DNA of 64,000 nt from Ulota crispa (Eukaryota > Streptophyta > Bryopsida > Orthotrichales > Orthotrichaceae), in contig OY987244.1 of assembly GCA_963920765.1 (NCBI GenBank), forward strand, positions 25,028,358 to 25,092,357, written 5' to 3'. The position numbers and the translations under genes were made by a program. Positions 12,309-24,466 of the stretch are shown in pieces. Below the pieces are notes generated by a model. That model worked only from the letters and a program-made list of their open reading frames with translations. It searched no databases and was not told the DNA's origin. The stretch's first letter is position 1; the number at the start of each line of letters is the position of its first letter.

Positions 12309-12850
12309 GGATTAAGGTATAAGCCCCTGTTATTGATAAAATCAAAGCCTAAAATATGAGCATGTTCTTTGAAGAAATGCACGGTAAACTGTTGCAGTGA
12401 AAGAAGCTCACACACGTGTTAATGCATGAGTGTACCTTTTTTTTACATCTAAGCTTATCAGTCATAAAGCTCAGTGTTCTTTTCAATAACTTATGTGACG
12501 TACTTTGCTTTCGGGTGACTTGTCTATCAAGTGTTGGTGACTTGGTGCTAAGCTTATGCTGAAAATGAAATTTGGACAGAAGAATAGTAATAACAATAAT
12601 CTATGCATTTTCTTTTGTGTTAGTAAAACAAAAAGTGCTCTTACTGTCGTTAAATTCTAGTCCGATATTTTCCCTGTGTATTGCAAGAGGCAGGGGAAAA
12701 CCGACCGGTAGTTCAATGCTAGTCGGAGGCAAGGTCCGGGAAAATCCGACCGCTAGTTAAATGATTGAAATGAGAAAAAATCGTTTGCAATTTATAAACT
12801 AGAAAATATCCGAAAGAGTTTCTTGATAAACCGATTCAATATAGAAATTG
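12309..12850. other. Intergenic DNA with a short tandem duplication
   Basis: A unit of about 50 bp containing GGGAAAA-CCGACCG-TAGTT-AATG occurs twice, at about 12694-12720 and 12738-12764. Otherwise unassigned. Confidence 0.45.
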
Positions 12851-14500
12851 AAGGAAATTTATTAAATATTTCCCGGACCTAGGCAAGAGGTGTCGATTAT
12901 GAGAGCTGATGTCACACGAAACCAAGGCCTGGGGAAAGTTACGGCTCCGACATGGAACCCAGACATGGTACCATCACAGGCATTAACCATGACAGAGAGA
13001 GAGAGGACACTGACAGAGAACACCAGATGCAGTAATGGCCATGAGAAATTGCTGCTGGGACTGACCGAGTGTGAGATGCCGTCTCCGAGGCTCCACCACG
13101 CGCGTGGCGGTGGAGGACTCAAGCTCTGCCGTGTGCAGCCAAAACCGAGCTAACTTACTGTAAGTTAGAGGCCGGTACCGAAATCCATGGTCCAATCAAC
13201 TCACCCTGCTCCACATCCTTGCTGTATGTACTAACTTAACTCAGCCATGGACCGACTGTAGCTTCGTCAGCACAAGGAGGAACACGTTCGGCAACAGGAA
13301 CATAGAAAGAAAAAAATAAAAGAAGGAACGAGACATCGATGCCTGCAAGCATCAACAAGTGCATGATCCGAAAGGGACTGAGTTCCGTCCTCCATGTAAT
13401 GTATTGTACTACAGTTGCCGTAGCTGCGATGATGATCCATGTCGCTACTATTTGAGCGCTAGTTGACCGTCTGGGCACAAGCTCCAGCTATGGCAGCCGT
13501 GGTACAGCGTCAATCACGAGGCGAGCCATGGTTTTGACTCGTGAGGCGTGTTGGCTTGTGGCTGTAGGAGCATCGATAGCAGCAGCGATCGAGATCATTC
13601 AGACACTCGAACTTGCTCTGAGCAGCAAGTAGTCGCTGCTGGTGGGTGTCAGTTGTCTGAGAAAAGCCTGGACACGGTGCCCCGGGGCTAGCGAAGGGCG
13701 ACCTGACTGGAAGCGATGGCCAAGAGTCACCGGAGATGGACCTTGACTGCTTGTTCATGTTGACAGAAGGTGAAGGGACGGATCGCTGATCGAGAATTGC
13801 AGCAGGAGTAGCAGCAGCAGCAAGCCAGCTAGCCCGGCAGCCTGCATCGACGTCCGGATGACGTTGTTGCAGAATGGCATGGAACGGCCATGGAGATGCT
13901 CATGACCAGGCTGCTTTTTAGTGGGCTATGAGTAGATGATTTTTGTGTCGGAGCTTGATTGCACCGATGCAGGGTTGCTAGCAATGATTTAGTTCATTAT
14001 CACGGTGACGACGACCCTCCTGGATCCCGACCAGGATTGCAAGCTGGTGTGGTCATGAGGCTGCGGCCAAGTTTTGCAGTGGTACTTTTCCGGCTGCAAG
14101 TTGCTCCGGAAAGCGCTCCTGTGCGCTAAGGTGAGGGTCGATATTTCCAGCTTGGCGTGTTCGTCAAGGTTCCCAGCTCTGAGACTCTTGTGCCGCCGAA
14201 GAACTAGCTCGCCATAGCTCTTAGGATTTTGTTGCGCTCATGTCAGCCATTTGTCCTTCCCGAAAAATTCCACATGTTGCACTGCTTGGCGGGACACTTG
14301 CTCTCGACTGAGCACGCCGGCAGCTATGGTGTGTGCCATGTGTAGATCGAGTTAGCTTCAACCAGAGCCATAGATAATTTCGGAAGTAGGCAATTAATTA
14401 GGCAGACTTTCAACCAAAAGTTTTAGTTTTGGTTCAATTCAAGCTTCGCCAGAGCAGATGACAGCATCCTCTGTATGTCAAACCAGCGCGTTTAAGGGGC
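12851..14500. other. GC-richer region without a recognisable gene
   Basis: GC content rises sharply against the AT-rich DNA to the left and resembles the composition of the two real genes. Open frames of 60-90 codons exist on both strands. One on - (13236-13478) encodes two hydrophobic stretches, and one on - (13510-13758) begins ATGAACAAGCAG. None shows a known domain or a convincing splice chain. Candidates are a decayed gene, a non-coding transcript or a distal leader or regulatory zone of the TM-SPRY gene; I cannot choose between them. Confidence 0.3.
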
Positions 14501-15499
14501 GAAATTTAGAATTCCATAGCCGGAAACTTAAGAAATGACACTACTGGAATGCTGCCTTTGGCTTTTAATTTAAAGCACCGACTCGCTAGCTCTTTCGTTT
14601 CTGATTGGGATCCAGTCTCTAAGCCCATGGTGAAGAGGGCTTGCGCAAAAACTGTTTCTACGTTCTGCTTCATTTTAGACAAATTAAGATCGATGGCCCA
14701 AGCCAATTTTCGCTTGCTGTAGTAAGTGGTTTTTGTACAATTCGAAAGTATTTATTTCTCGTCTTCATAGCAGCGATCTGATTGTGAATTTATGTGCTTT
14801 TTCGCAGCTACCGGGATTATTCTTACAAACATATATTTTACTAGAGAAAGGAATGGAAGATCTTACGAAGAATCGAGCAGCATCAGATAGACACAAAGGT
14901 AAGCTCTACAAATTGATGATTCTTTTACCATTCCCTTGTCTTCAGATCTATATACTCAAGTTGGTTCCTTTCGAGATATGCCTCACTCCGTCACCATTGC
15001 AAGAGACTTTAGATATCACAGAGATCATTTCGAGAAATGTTAAGCCAAATGTAAGGCAGCTGAGTTCTCCTCACTAGGCTTATTGCACATCAAGCTATTA
15101 TGAAGTATGCTCTGATCCAGATCTTGCATCAAAATCAAGTGTCCCCAGATTAAAATTAGCATCAAGGGAGATCAAATCTAATTCCGATCTGACATAGCCA
15201 AAGCTCCGGATGTACAGGAAGTGACTTTTGCCAATACGAACGGCGGCAGGTCGGCAGTGGACATGAAAGTGGCTAAATTTAGCCGTATTTCTACTTCAGG
15301 TTTTCCAAAGGTGACAAAACCTTGAGAACTCGTCACCGTTTAGCAACAGGGGCTGATTTTCAAAGTCCTAAAGGAAGGCCTGCGGATGGGTGATGGAGCT
15401 GGTATAAGCAGTAGTTGAGAAGATGGTCGACATTGGTGCCGGTGTGTGACAGTGCAAGGGCATGGCTGGGCACTCAATCAACTCACGTATGACGGAGAC
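14501..15499 (+). promoter_or_regulatory. Upstream region of the TM-SPRY gene, with two possible upstream ORFs
   Basis: No transcription start can be fixed. If transcription begins upstream of 15423, the leader would contain two upstream AUGs: 15423-15449 (8 codons plus stop) and 15462-15536 (24 codons plus stop). The second is out of frame with, and overlaps, the main start at 15500. Overlapping upstream frames commonly reduce translation of the main frame in plants; here that is inference. Confidence 0.35.
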
Positions 15500-18400
15500 A
15501 TGGAACCCGCTTGGGCAATCACACTGGCAGTGTTAGCGGCAGCATTACCAGCACTACTGCTCGTTCTCATCATCTACTCTCTCGCCAAGAGGCTTTGGAA
15601 GAAATACTTCGCCACGGAGCCAGCGCCGGTGCCCGTAGACAGACGAGATGCGGCGCTTCAACGGAGCGCCCTCATGGCCAGCCTGTGGCGGAGCAGCGTG
15701 CCTCTGAGGCCGTTCCAATGGACAGACCACCCGTCTCACGTGATCACGGCCCTGGAGCACGGGTGGGCAGCGTTCGCATTCTCGTACGCTGCGTCCACAA
15801 TGGGAGCGTTTGCAGGTCCCGTGCACCAGATGTGGGAGATGTGCGCCTCGTGCGCCGCCATGAAGTTCTGTGCACCTGAAATCATTTGGACTGAAGACTG
15901 TATGCAACAGATTCGGCTGAATCCAGGCTTGCGGTCCAACAAGGACGGCTGTGTGTTGCCCGTGCAAGCCCTGCAGACGGCGCTGCCGTTGCCGGGCCCT
16001 GTTCTGGGCCCCTGCCCATTCCCTCAGGAGTCGTATTTCGAGCTCCTGGTTTGGAACGAGCCGGGGTCCGAGCACAGCTCCCTGGCTGGCAGTGAGCGCG
16101 TGAAGCTGATTGCGCAGACCTTGACGACGTCTGATCGGTACCGCCAGAGCTGGGATTCTGAGTGTTGTCGGCAACTGAAGAAGAACCACAATCAAGTGGC
16201 CGAGTTGGACGATGAGAAGAACTTGAGCTCCAAGAACTTGACCGCGGAGCAGGACGTCGGAGATGCAGACGTGGACCACTCTGATAAAGCCTCCGAGCAT
16301 GTCGACTGGGACGAGCTGCTTTCTGTTGGCCTGGCTGGTGCTGAAGCTCCTCCCTTTCGGCTCCTGGGCTTCGACCCTGGCTCTGTAGGAATCCTCTCGG
16401 CTGACGGCCAATGCTACGTCAATGGTCAGATTCCTCTCTCTCTCTCACACACACACCATTTCTCCTTCAATTCCATGCATTCATTCAACTCTAAACACTT
16501 GGATTCTTCATCACATCTCATGACCAGAACTTTAAGCAATGATGGTAACTAGTAAGGTGTCTTGAAGATGAGAGCAAAGAATTTGTTCAACTTGGAGAAA
16601 AGAATTGGTCAAGAGGACCTTTGCAATCGGTGTTAGAGAAATTGTCTTGTATGCTCTTTGATAGCAAGATGCTGTGCATCTTCATTAATTCACTTGTTTG
16701 TTGAATTTGTAAGTGTTCACCAACAGTAGATCATTCTACACCTAGCTTTCTTTTCCTTTTTGGAAAACCGCTTGCCATGCTGGATTGTATTCTGTTAACC
16801 GAATTAGCCATGTTTTTGTTTTTATTTTTTTGAATTATTTTCATTCCCTTCATAACATTCAAAAGTGAGTGAACACTTTGCCTATAGGAAATGACTAGGT
16901 ACGGAATATTCTGCAGTTGCCAATATCTAGATTGTCAGGAAAGACCTTTCACCTAGCTAGACCTGTCGTAGATACGTTTTTCTTACCGAAGAAGTTCCAT
17001 TTTCATACGTACAAAATCTTACGTTGATTTTTTCTTAAATCATACTTTCATATGCTGCATTATAGTTCACATCAAAATGAAGCCAAAGAAACCTAATGTT
17101 CTCCCTATTTGAGTATGACATTGAGTTTCCTTCATCACTTCAAAGAAGGTCATCAATCTACTCCTGTTGGAACTTATATGTGGTTTCTTCCCGCCTGAAC
17201 TAATGAAAGATAAAATGAATTCAAAATTAGAGATTTTTGGGTTGCATACCATAGAAAAGTGCAAGTGAAACACTATTACAAGGAAAGAATCGGCAAAATT
17301 TTGTTGACTTTCTCCTGAATTTGAAACCGTCGTATCTCCCTTGCTGTTGGTGTTTGTACATTAACTAATTCAAAGCTGTAGTAGAACTGTAGATAAAAAT
17401 AATACTCCCTCCGTCCCAAAATCCTGTTAGCTGTTACACAAAATGTTATAGATTAAGCTAAAAAAGAACCATTTTTCAAATTTGTTTTGACCTATGAATA
17501 GAGTTTGATGTCCTCCTATTGTTCTGAAATTTTGAGTTTCAAACTAGCCTTCAAAATGTGGTTTCAAAGTGCTTGAAAATTGAATTTTTGAGATATTTTT
17601 GAGACATCTTTGAAGAGCTCCGGTGACCACTCACTTGATGGCATGGGATTGGCTAGCATGCCCATGTTTTTGGACCATGTGTAAATGTTGCTAACTCCTT
17701 TCCTCCTCCAACAAGATCATTTTGGGACACTAAATAAAGGTCAATAAGAAGATCATTTTGAGACAGAGGGAGTAAAACGTTTTCCTTTAGGCTCAAAAGC
17801 ATTTGAGATTGATAACATGTGCTCACGTCTCATCGTTAAATAAAGACACTCTTTGATAAGTTCTTGCATGACACAACCATGGAGATTTTTAAGAAGAATC
17901 TATAAATAAACAACACCTTTAGTTCACCGCCATATTGGTGGGATTCCTGGATTTCATTCAAGTGCTATCAGAAGTAGGGCATGTTAAGATTTCAGATTTT
18001 AGTACAAATGTCCGGACGTCTGCCAAAATTACTGAAATTTACTACAGTGCAACGAAGAATCTTTCCAGAAATGAGCTGGTTTGATGCTGGATCACGAGAC
18101 CTGATTTAGCCATCGCGGGCGGAAGTGTGCGGTGCTGACAAGGCTGGAATCATGAATCTTCTAGATTTTTTAAAATCGAGATCATTTCGTGTTTTTTGAA
18201 AAAGTTTGCTTTCGATTGTAGGCGGCTGCCGTCTCTTTGAATCCAAAAAGATGGAAATGAAACAATCGTGGTGGTGGGACTAGTGGGTGTTAAACGCTTG
18301 ATTTTTGGTGATTTTTGGATAATTTTATCCTGCAATTCACTCAAAGTTACGGGGTGGTTGTTCATTCAACAATCCACAAAGTTGTCATCCTTACAAACTT

Positions 18401-19271
18401 CACAAACCACTTGATAATTTTAGTTGTTTTTTTTGCATAACTTCTTCACACAAAGTTGAGGTGTGATATTAAAGAAATTAGGATGTGATATTACAGAAAA
18501 TTTGTGATTTTAGTAGTATGATTAGTAACAACAAATCTAACTTGGTAGAAGAAAGTTACAAGATCACTTGATAACTTTTATAAACAAAAATCATAACTAG
18601 TTTGAATTATCACCCACCTCTAAAAGTGGGTAATAAAGTTATAAGACTTGATAACTTGTTACAATGGTTGAATTACGGGGTAAAACCCTGCCGGGATGAA
18701 AACACCGAAGTTTGACACTCAAGTGCTAACTTGGCGGGGTTTGGTTTGAGTAGGCATGCCATACACCACGCAGGGGAAGGATGTGGCGGTGGCAACGAAG
18801 GGCCGGCCATGGGGGGGAGCAGCAGCAGCAGGGAAAACTACAGTAGGGTGCGGATTCGATCCGAGGCTGAGAAGAGTCTACTTCACGGTAAACGGGGAAC
18901 TGGTGCACGAAGCGATTCTGAAAAGCGCAGACTTCGCCAACCCGCTGTACCCCACCATAGCCAGCAACTACGACGTGACGGTGCTGGTGAACCTGGGCCA
19001 GCGGAGCTTCGAGTACGTGCCTGCCAACGTCACGCGCATCGCCAACCCCTGCTGCCGCATCCTCCAGGCCAGGCCTTTGAAGCGCAGCTCCTTCTTCGAC
19101 GACGACGACGTCAGCGCCGACCTCTTCTCCATGGGCACCTTTGACTCTCTCTGGCTCCCCGACTTGGAGTACGCTCACACCCAGGAGCCCCTGCAGCATC
19201 GCTATGGCCACTCCGAGGCTGAGTCCGACCTCTTTGAGATCGTTTTAGACGAACACAGCTTGAAACGGTAG
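15500..19271 (+). CDS. Transmembrane SPRY-domain protein (Ssh4/Ear1-like), two coding exons
   Basis: Coding exons 15500-16424 and 18754-19271 join in phase 1 (donor AATG|GTCAGA, acceptor GAGTAG|GC), giving about 480 aa. The ATG at 15500 sits in GACATGG. Residues about 5-27 form one hydrophobic membrane segment followed by a basic KRLWKKY patch, so a signal-anchor topology is likely. The SPRY region spans roughly residues 178-390: YFELLVW, then FRLLGFDPGSVGILSADG just before the junction, then GKTTVGCGFDPRLRRVYFTV and VLVNLGQRSFEYVPANV. The stretch in between (about 240-280) is acidic and charged, probably disordered. Fungal Ssh4 and Ear1 share the TM-plus-SPRY layout and act at endosomes as adaptors for a ubiquitin ligase; that role here is only analogy. 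The continuous SPRY fold across the splice is strong evidence for the gene model. The substrate or partner is unknown. Confidence 0.85.
16425..18753 (+). other. Intron of the TM-SPRY gene
   Basis: 2329 bp, GT...AG, phase 1. AT-rich relative to the exons. It contains the Stowaway-type MITE at 17405-17772 and otherwise no recognised feature. Reading through the donor would extend the frame to a stop at about 16550 with a CT/CA-rich tail (LSLSHTHHF), which lacks the second half of SPRY. Confidence 0.8.
17405..17772. mobile_element. Stowaway-type MITE inside an intron
   Basis: Inverted ends CTCCCTCCGTCCCAAAAT and, from the right, CTCCCTCTGTCTCAAAAT. TA duplicated at 17403-17404 and 17773-17774. 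Length 368 bp, non-coding. The end sequence is the classic plant Stowaway terminus, mobilised in trans by mariner-like transposases. Confidence 0.92.
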
Positions 19272-20621
19272 CCCGTTAACTTCTGAACAAAACCTGCGTT
19301 AAGTAAGCCTTGAGCATATAAATATCTAGCACTAATATCCTTCTTTGAGGATACTTTAACACCGCCTTAGACCCGATCTCCGTGGATAAATTCTGGACAC
19401 TCTTTCTCCGGTTGCCAAGTTTTGAATGTACACTAGCAGCTGCAGTCTAACTGCCGTTCAGAGAGGCCGAGTCTAACCTCACGCTAGATGAGCATGGATC
19501 GACACGGCTAAATTTGAACGAATTCCTGCCTAACGAGGGTTTTAGTACGCCGTTGCCGATTCTTGTGCATTAACGTGATTTATTGTAAAATACTTATAAA
19601 ACGTACTGTGGATTTGCACTTACTGGTGCCTGTCCCTTTCCAAGGGGAAAAGTCTGCCAGGGTTCATGTGAAGAAAATGCAACCATTTCCACAAATATAT
19701 CCAGGGTGTGTACCGAGGAGAAACGACGTGCAGAGACTTGGTACTGTTGTCAATGACCGCGCAACTTGACTTCGTCGTACGTACTCTGGTAGAACTGTGT
19801 CACGCTTCTGGAACTAATCAAAGCTGGTAACCAAGATTCTGGAGGCTACGACATTTGAAGAAGAGATTATCGTGCGTTTAGCAAGCAAGCAAGCAAAGCT
19901 AGTGTGGTTCGATGGTGACTAGCGATGGCGTCGCTGTTAAAGGGTAGAGGGTGACAAACTAGTGATGGCTGCAACAATAGCAGTACTGGGCCTCTCTCTC
20001 TCTGCCACGATCTGCTGCCAACATGCGGTTGTGTCGACGCCTGTGTCCTATCCTTGCGCTTCAAGGCTGCTGCACCAAGAGCATGGCGAGTCTTGAGTGC
20101 CTGTGAGTTGCGGCCACTGCAAGCTAGGCAGGTCTGGTGGCGCTGTGATCCCCTGGCTGCAGCTTCGGCCTGAGCGCCATGGCAATGCTATGGGACTACT
20201 ACTCCACTAGTATGTTAAATTTGGATGGTCGACTCTCGCCACAATTATCTACGCCTACTCCTCAGGTGTAACTTAGTTGTTGGTTTGGCTCACGTGGACC
20301 ACCATGTGCACTTGTGCAGGCTCTGCGCTCATTGCTGCAGTCCTCTTCAGCTCAACGCCAGCACTGGTTTCATGGCAGAATGGGTGCTCTTCGGTGCTCT
20401 TTTTGCTCCATTGTAGCACTCTCATGCACGGGACTTGATAATAATAGCCTTAATAGGGGGCGTGGTTTACTGCACATACGTCGATATAGGGCTAGAGTGG
20501 AAAAGCTCTGACTTTCACCCGTCAAAGACTGTAAGAGGAGAGACACATAATGCAAGTAGCCATAAACCAATAAATTGCTGGCCAGAAATGTCAAAAAGTT
20601 GCCTACTTTGGTCCGATTCAG
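19272..20621. other. 3' flank of the TM-SPRY gene and moderately GC-rich DNA
   Basis: The first few hundred bases are presumably 3' UTR, but no clear polyadenylation signal stands out. 19860-20450 is GC-richer with several overlapping 60-70 codon frames on both strands, none with a recognisable domain. No second gene supported. Confidence 0.35.
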
Positions 20622-20904
20622 ACTAGCAACTGGACAAAATTATTTTGAACGTCATTGGTTGAAATATCAATTTTGCTCGTCAAAGGGTTCTAGTACTTCA
20701 ACTTGTCATGTCACCAACCTAAATGTTTACCTTAGCGGACAAGATAGTGAAATTTTGGGGCTTGCTCCAAGGGTGGTACCAAACTTGTCCAGTAGAGGAA
20801 CACTCATGAAACAGCACACCAAACAATTGGATGACGTGGAAGTTACCTTAGCGGATGAAACACCAAATGGGGTGTCAGTTTTTATATTTTGTCCAGCCGC
20901 TAGT
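20622..20904. mobile_element. Small inverted-repeat MITE
   Basis: 19-bp ends ACTAGCAACTGGACAAAAT and ATTTTGTCCAGCCGCTAGT match inverted at 17 of 19 positions. Length 283 bp. No clear target duplication; superfamily unknown. A chance frame of 112 codons overlaps it. Confidence 0.6.
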
Positions 20905-21520
20905 TTGAATTAGGCATTTGTATGCTAATAACTTTTATATGGTAAACAATAGTTCTAATCTAATTTTGTAATTTTTATCCTAAGATCTTGTTGCTTAATC
21001 CCTAAAGGACCAAGCCCTTTTTTCAGTGAAAAACACTAAAAGCTGCCACTTCTAGGAGGTTTAGTAAAAAGGGATTTTATGTTTTGTTTTTGGGAAATCC
21101 AACTGTAGGATCTTGCCCAAGACTAGAAGAGGTACTTGTGGGAAATAAATTAGCTCATACCAAATGGAGAGGAGTGAGATATTTACATCTAAAGTGGAAA
21201 AATGTTTTTTTCCATGCTGCCCAAAAAAATTAGAAGCCTTTGACCACTCTTACAACAAAAAAATTGCTCTACCCAAAATTGCACGTTATTTTTTCCATGT
21301 AGGAGATCAAGTTAGGTATGTGTCGGAGAATTTTCAAATCATTTGGAACTATATAACACATGGGAAAAAACAGTAAGTAAAAAGTAGAGAATGAGTCAAA
21401 ACACGAAGTTGTTAAGAATTTGATTATTGAAATGAAAAATGCAAATCCCAATGGTTATAGTGTTGTGATTAAGAATCTATTTCCTTTGGTTTAAAGTTTT
21501 TCCAAGATATTGAAAATGGA

Positions 21521-22021
21521 GATTGTTTTTATCAGGCAGCTATCTATTTTCATCGTTTAGTTGTTTAAAAACATCAACCTAACAGTTCTCTGCCTGGAAG
21601 ATACATCACAAATAGATGTATCTTCCAGAATTAGAGCCTGACTAGCATTAGCCGATACTACTTTTTCCTTATGTTTTTTTTATGGGTTGATATTCTGGTG
21701 TCTTAGGCGTAGAGGAACCACACCAATCCATCCCGAACTTGGTGGTGAAACTCTACTGCGGTGACAATACTGTAGGGGAAGCCCTATGGAAAAATAGCTC
21801 GACGCCAGGATGAAAAAAAAGTTTAACAACTCCTATCAAAGGTCGTCTTCTTCAAAACCCCATATCGATATCCTTTTTCTTTTACTCTACACTTCGAAAT
21901 AGAATTCTAAACTTTATAACTAAGCGTCCGCATCTTATTAGCCATTCCATCGGTTTAAAAAAGGTTGCTTTTGAAAAAAAAAAGGCACCTAATAACAAAT
22001 CCAGCGGAGGCGGGGCCTGTA
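21521..22021 (+). other. Plastid-derived insertion (NUPT) inside copy E
   Basis: Boundaries are set by comparison with the copy at 34210-35125, where the flanks are joined. The block contains the whole plastid 5S rRNA gene (21691-21811) with what looks like its upstream and downstream spacer. A stem-loop (GGAAGATACATC / GATGTATCTTCC) lies at about 21597-21630. I cannot identify the spacer species from memory; the extent of plastid origin beyond 5S is inference. Confidence 0.65.
21691..21811 (+). rRNA. rrn5: Plastid 5S rRNA gene copy, nuclear-inserted
   Basis: 121 bp matching the plastid 5S rRNA sequence along its full length: it starts TATTCTGGTGTC, contains GGCGTAGAGGAACCACACCA and CATCCCGAACTTGGTGGTGA, and ends CTCGACGCCAGGATG. 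The terminal helix partners (TTCTGGTGTC / GACGCCAGGA) remain. Being isolated inside a nuclear repeat, it is almost certainly a non-functional transferred copy. Confidence 0.92.
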
Positions 22022-22409
22022 GAAAATAAAGGACTCCGAAGTTTATTTTAAAGTAGAGAATCCATAATTGCCCGCAAACCAAAACTCCTCTTAGCTTTCA
22101 TCTCATTGATTGAAATTGAATGATTCAAAGCTTCTCATGCATAAAAAAATCTAAAGAACCAATTTCCAAATTTGTATCTTAAAAAAATGTAATTTTTAAA
22201 GAATTTTTTGAGCTGCCCAGATGAGCTGTCCTCCCCAAATTTTCATAAATTCATTCATAACTTCTTCATTAAATATCAAAATGAAGAAAAAAATTAGATG
22301 CCCACATATATCTTTGAATTTTAGAAAATCATATAAAGAAGTTTAAACATAGGTACATGCCCAAAGTCCAACACGTCCCCTAAAGGGACAATGGTCCTTT
22401 AGGGGTTAA

Positions 22410-24228
22410 AGTTATAAAGAGTTTCAACTTGAGGGATGCTATGAATAACTCATATGATCATTAGATGTTTGTTGATTTATGTTGTCTTGCATGGTGCTAT
22501 CAATATTGATTAGGGGACTTTCAATTCATATTTGAATTTAGAGAACTTGTTTTAGTCTACAACCGTGGAGTGATGGAGGAGGATACAATTCCAAAATAGG
22601 GGGCAGATTATGCCTTTTACATTGTAGAAAAAGTTGAGCTTTTCTACCCTGGCTTCACAAACATATTTGTGCAGTAGTTCAATCATCTAATTATTATACT
22701 CTCATTAGGTTGGCTTTCAAGTTAGGTTGCCTTTCTTTCACCAAAGTTACTTGGGTGTAAAATATATGGCTTCTCCAACACACAGATAATGCATGGGGAA
22801 TTTGTAAGTTCTAGATTGCATGGAGAAGGCTTTGCATCAGAGGAGAAGCTATTTTGAGAAAGTTTGAATAGGTACCTTACTAAAAACAAAACAAGATGCT
22901 TTTAAAAATAAAAAAAAGTAAAGAAACTATTGTACAAGCCTCAACGTTATAAGAATATGGCATCTAGTAGCATAATTACTTTTTATAGGAGGATACAAAA
23001 TTAAGGTTTGTGGACTAGATTATCTTTGACAATGTATTAGCAAAAGGACCATTATTTTTTATTTATGACGGATTTTATTGCTGAGTAATTTGTTCAATAG
23101 TTACCAACATTGTGGCACGAAAAAATAAATATTTAGTATAGTTTCAATGATGAGCAAATAGTGTGAAGCAACCTAATGAGCCTGTTTGGTGTACTACCTT
23201 CTCACCAAATTATATTTTTCTCAATCAATACTTTTTTTTGCCATTTTTGAAAAACCTAAAGTTTTCATTTCTTGCAACAATTTCAAAGCTAACAATTCCA
23301 TTTTGAATTGGTGGCTCTTTTTTTTTTTATGAGTTTTTGCGCTAAAGAGCTGCTATGAAGTTTCGTAGATAGCACCTCTCTATGTGCATAAATCTTTTTG
23401 GTATATCTTAGTAACAAAATGTGAATCTAGGTGATAGAAGCTATCTTTTTCTTTTGGAAAAACTTTCAATCTGCTAGAAGAAATTCTTTGAGGAAATTTG
23501 GTTTCCTTAAAACTTTGAAACATTCTAATGAGACTAGAATATAATATTGGAGAGAGCTAAAGGGACTTGAAAGATTTCTCAGGCATGATGACCACTCTTC
23601 TTGATCGATCACGCTCTATTAATACACACATGTTCACTTTGGTTGGTGTGCATGTTTCCTCATTTGTAATGGACTATAATTTTATTTTGAGATAAATTAA
23701 TGATAATATGTCTTATTTAACTAATTTCAGATTGTGAAGGCAAAGATGGAATTTACAAGGTTATAGTGATCATGAAGCATTTTGGTGTCATACATGTCCT
23801 CAAGAAATAAACATCCCAATGCATGAACAAGCTTTTCTTTTTTTGTTTTTAACCCTGTGGGGAGAAAACGGGTGCGTCCCGAGACTAAGAACAAGCCTTT
23901 TATTGCGAAATCTCTTCATGAAATCTATAAGACGCTATAAGTTGACAAACAATTTGAGTTTCTCTTTTATTTATGCCATGATTTTGTTTATAAATGATGG
24001 AATGTTCAAAATTAGTCAAATGTGATAACCATGTGTTGTGAACCTTGTTCTAAGTCTCCAACTAAATGACAAGTCAAGGACTCAATTGTCTTTAATGTTA
24101 TATTTAGCATTATGGGTATGGGTGTTGATGTACATTGGCCTGCAGAATTCAACATCATGAAGAAACGTTGTGGCCTTTGAAAAATGTTTCAAAATGCTCT
24201 ATACAAATCAAAATATCAATTTTTTTTT
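22410..24228. other. AT-rich intergenic DNA
   Basis: No gene, repeat boundary or inverted-repeat pair could be supported. A + strand frame of 68 codons at 23819 has no recognisable features. Confidence 0.35.
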
Positions 24229-24466
24229 AATTTGTTATATTGGGAAAAACGGAGGTACCATTTTGTACTCCACCTCAAACCCAAAATGTTACTTTAAACT
24301 AGATGCGAAGGTATTAGATTCAGTATAAGGCACTAAAAATTTTTCCCTCACAAATTCCTCCTCTCAGGTGAGAATACGTGTACCCAAAAATTGCTGCAAG
24401 CTCGGTTTGAGATGATCACCTCAAAGTCCCAAAATGACTCTTTTTCTCAATTTAACAAATATAGTG
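24229..24466. mobile_element. MITE-like inverted repeat (TTGTTAAATTGGGAAAAA type)
   Basis: TTTGTTATATTGGGAAAAAC near the left is matched inverted by CTCAATTTAACAAATATAGTG at the right. Same core as the nested element at 43936-44071 and the one at 63160-63404. Ends approximate. Confidence 0.45.

Larger units (their letters stand above)
20999..22405. mobile_element. TTAA/CCC element copy E, carrying plastid-derived DNA
   Basis: TTAA at 20995-20998 and 22406-22409. Ends TCCCTAAAGGACCAAG and, inverted, CCCCTAAAGGACCATTG. It is 1407 bp against about 920 bp for its closest relative (34210-35125, opposite orientation). The excess is a single block of about 500 bp at 21521-22021 containing a plastid 5S rRNA gene. 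Sequence on both sides of that block is collinear with the relative. Confidence 0.8.

Noticed and set aside
15554-16411. 285-codon open frame on the - strand opposite the TM-SPRY exon
   Set aside because: It is an antisense shadow of a GC-rich exon. The + strand frame encodes the SPRY domain and splices correctly to the next exon.
18726-19211. 161-codon - strand frame opposite the second SPRY exon
   Set aside because: Antisense shadow of the real exon, with low-complexity Val/Glu-rich composition.
20575-20913. 112-codon + strand frame as a small gene
   Set aside because: It coincides with a MITE defined by inverted ends at 20622 and 20904 and has no recognisable domain.
21691-21811. Functional nuclear 5S rRNA gene
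   Set aside because: The sequence follows plastid, not nuclear cytosolic, 5S rRNA and lies alone inside a repeat element.
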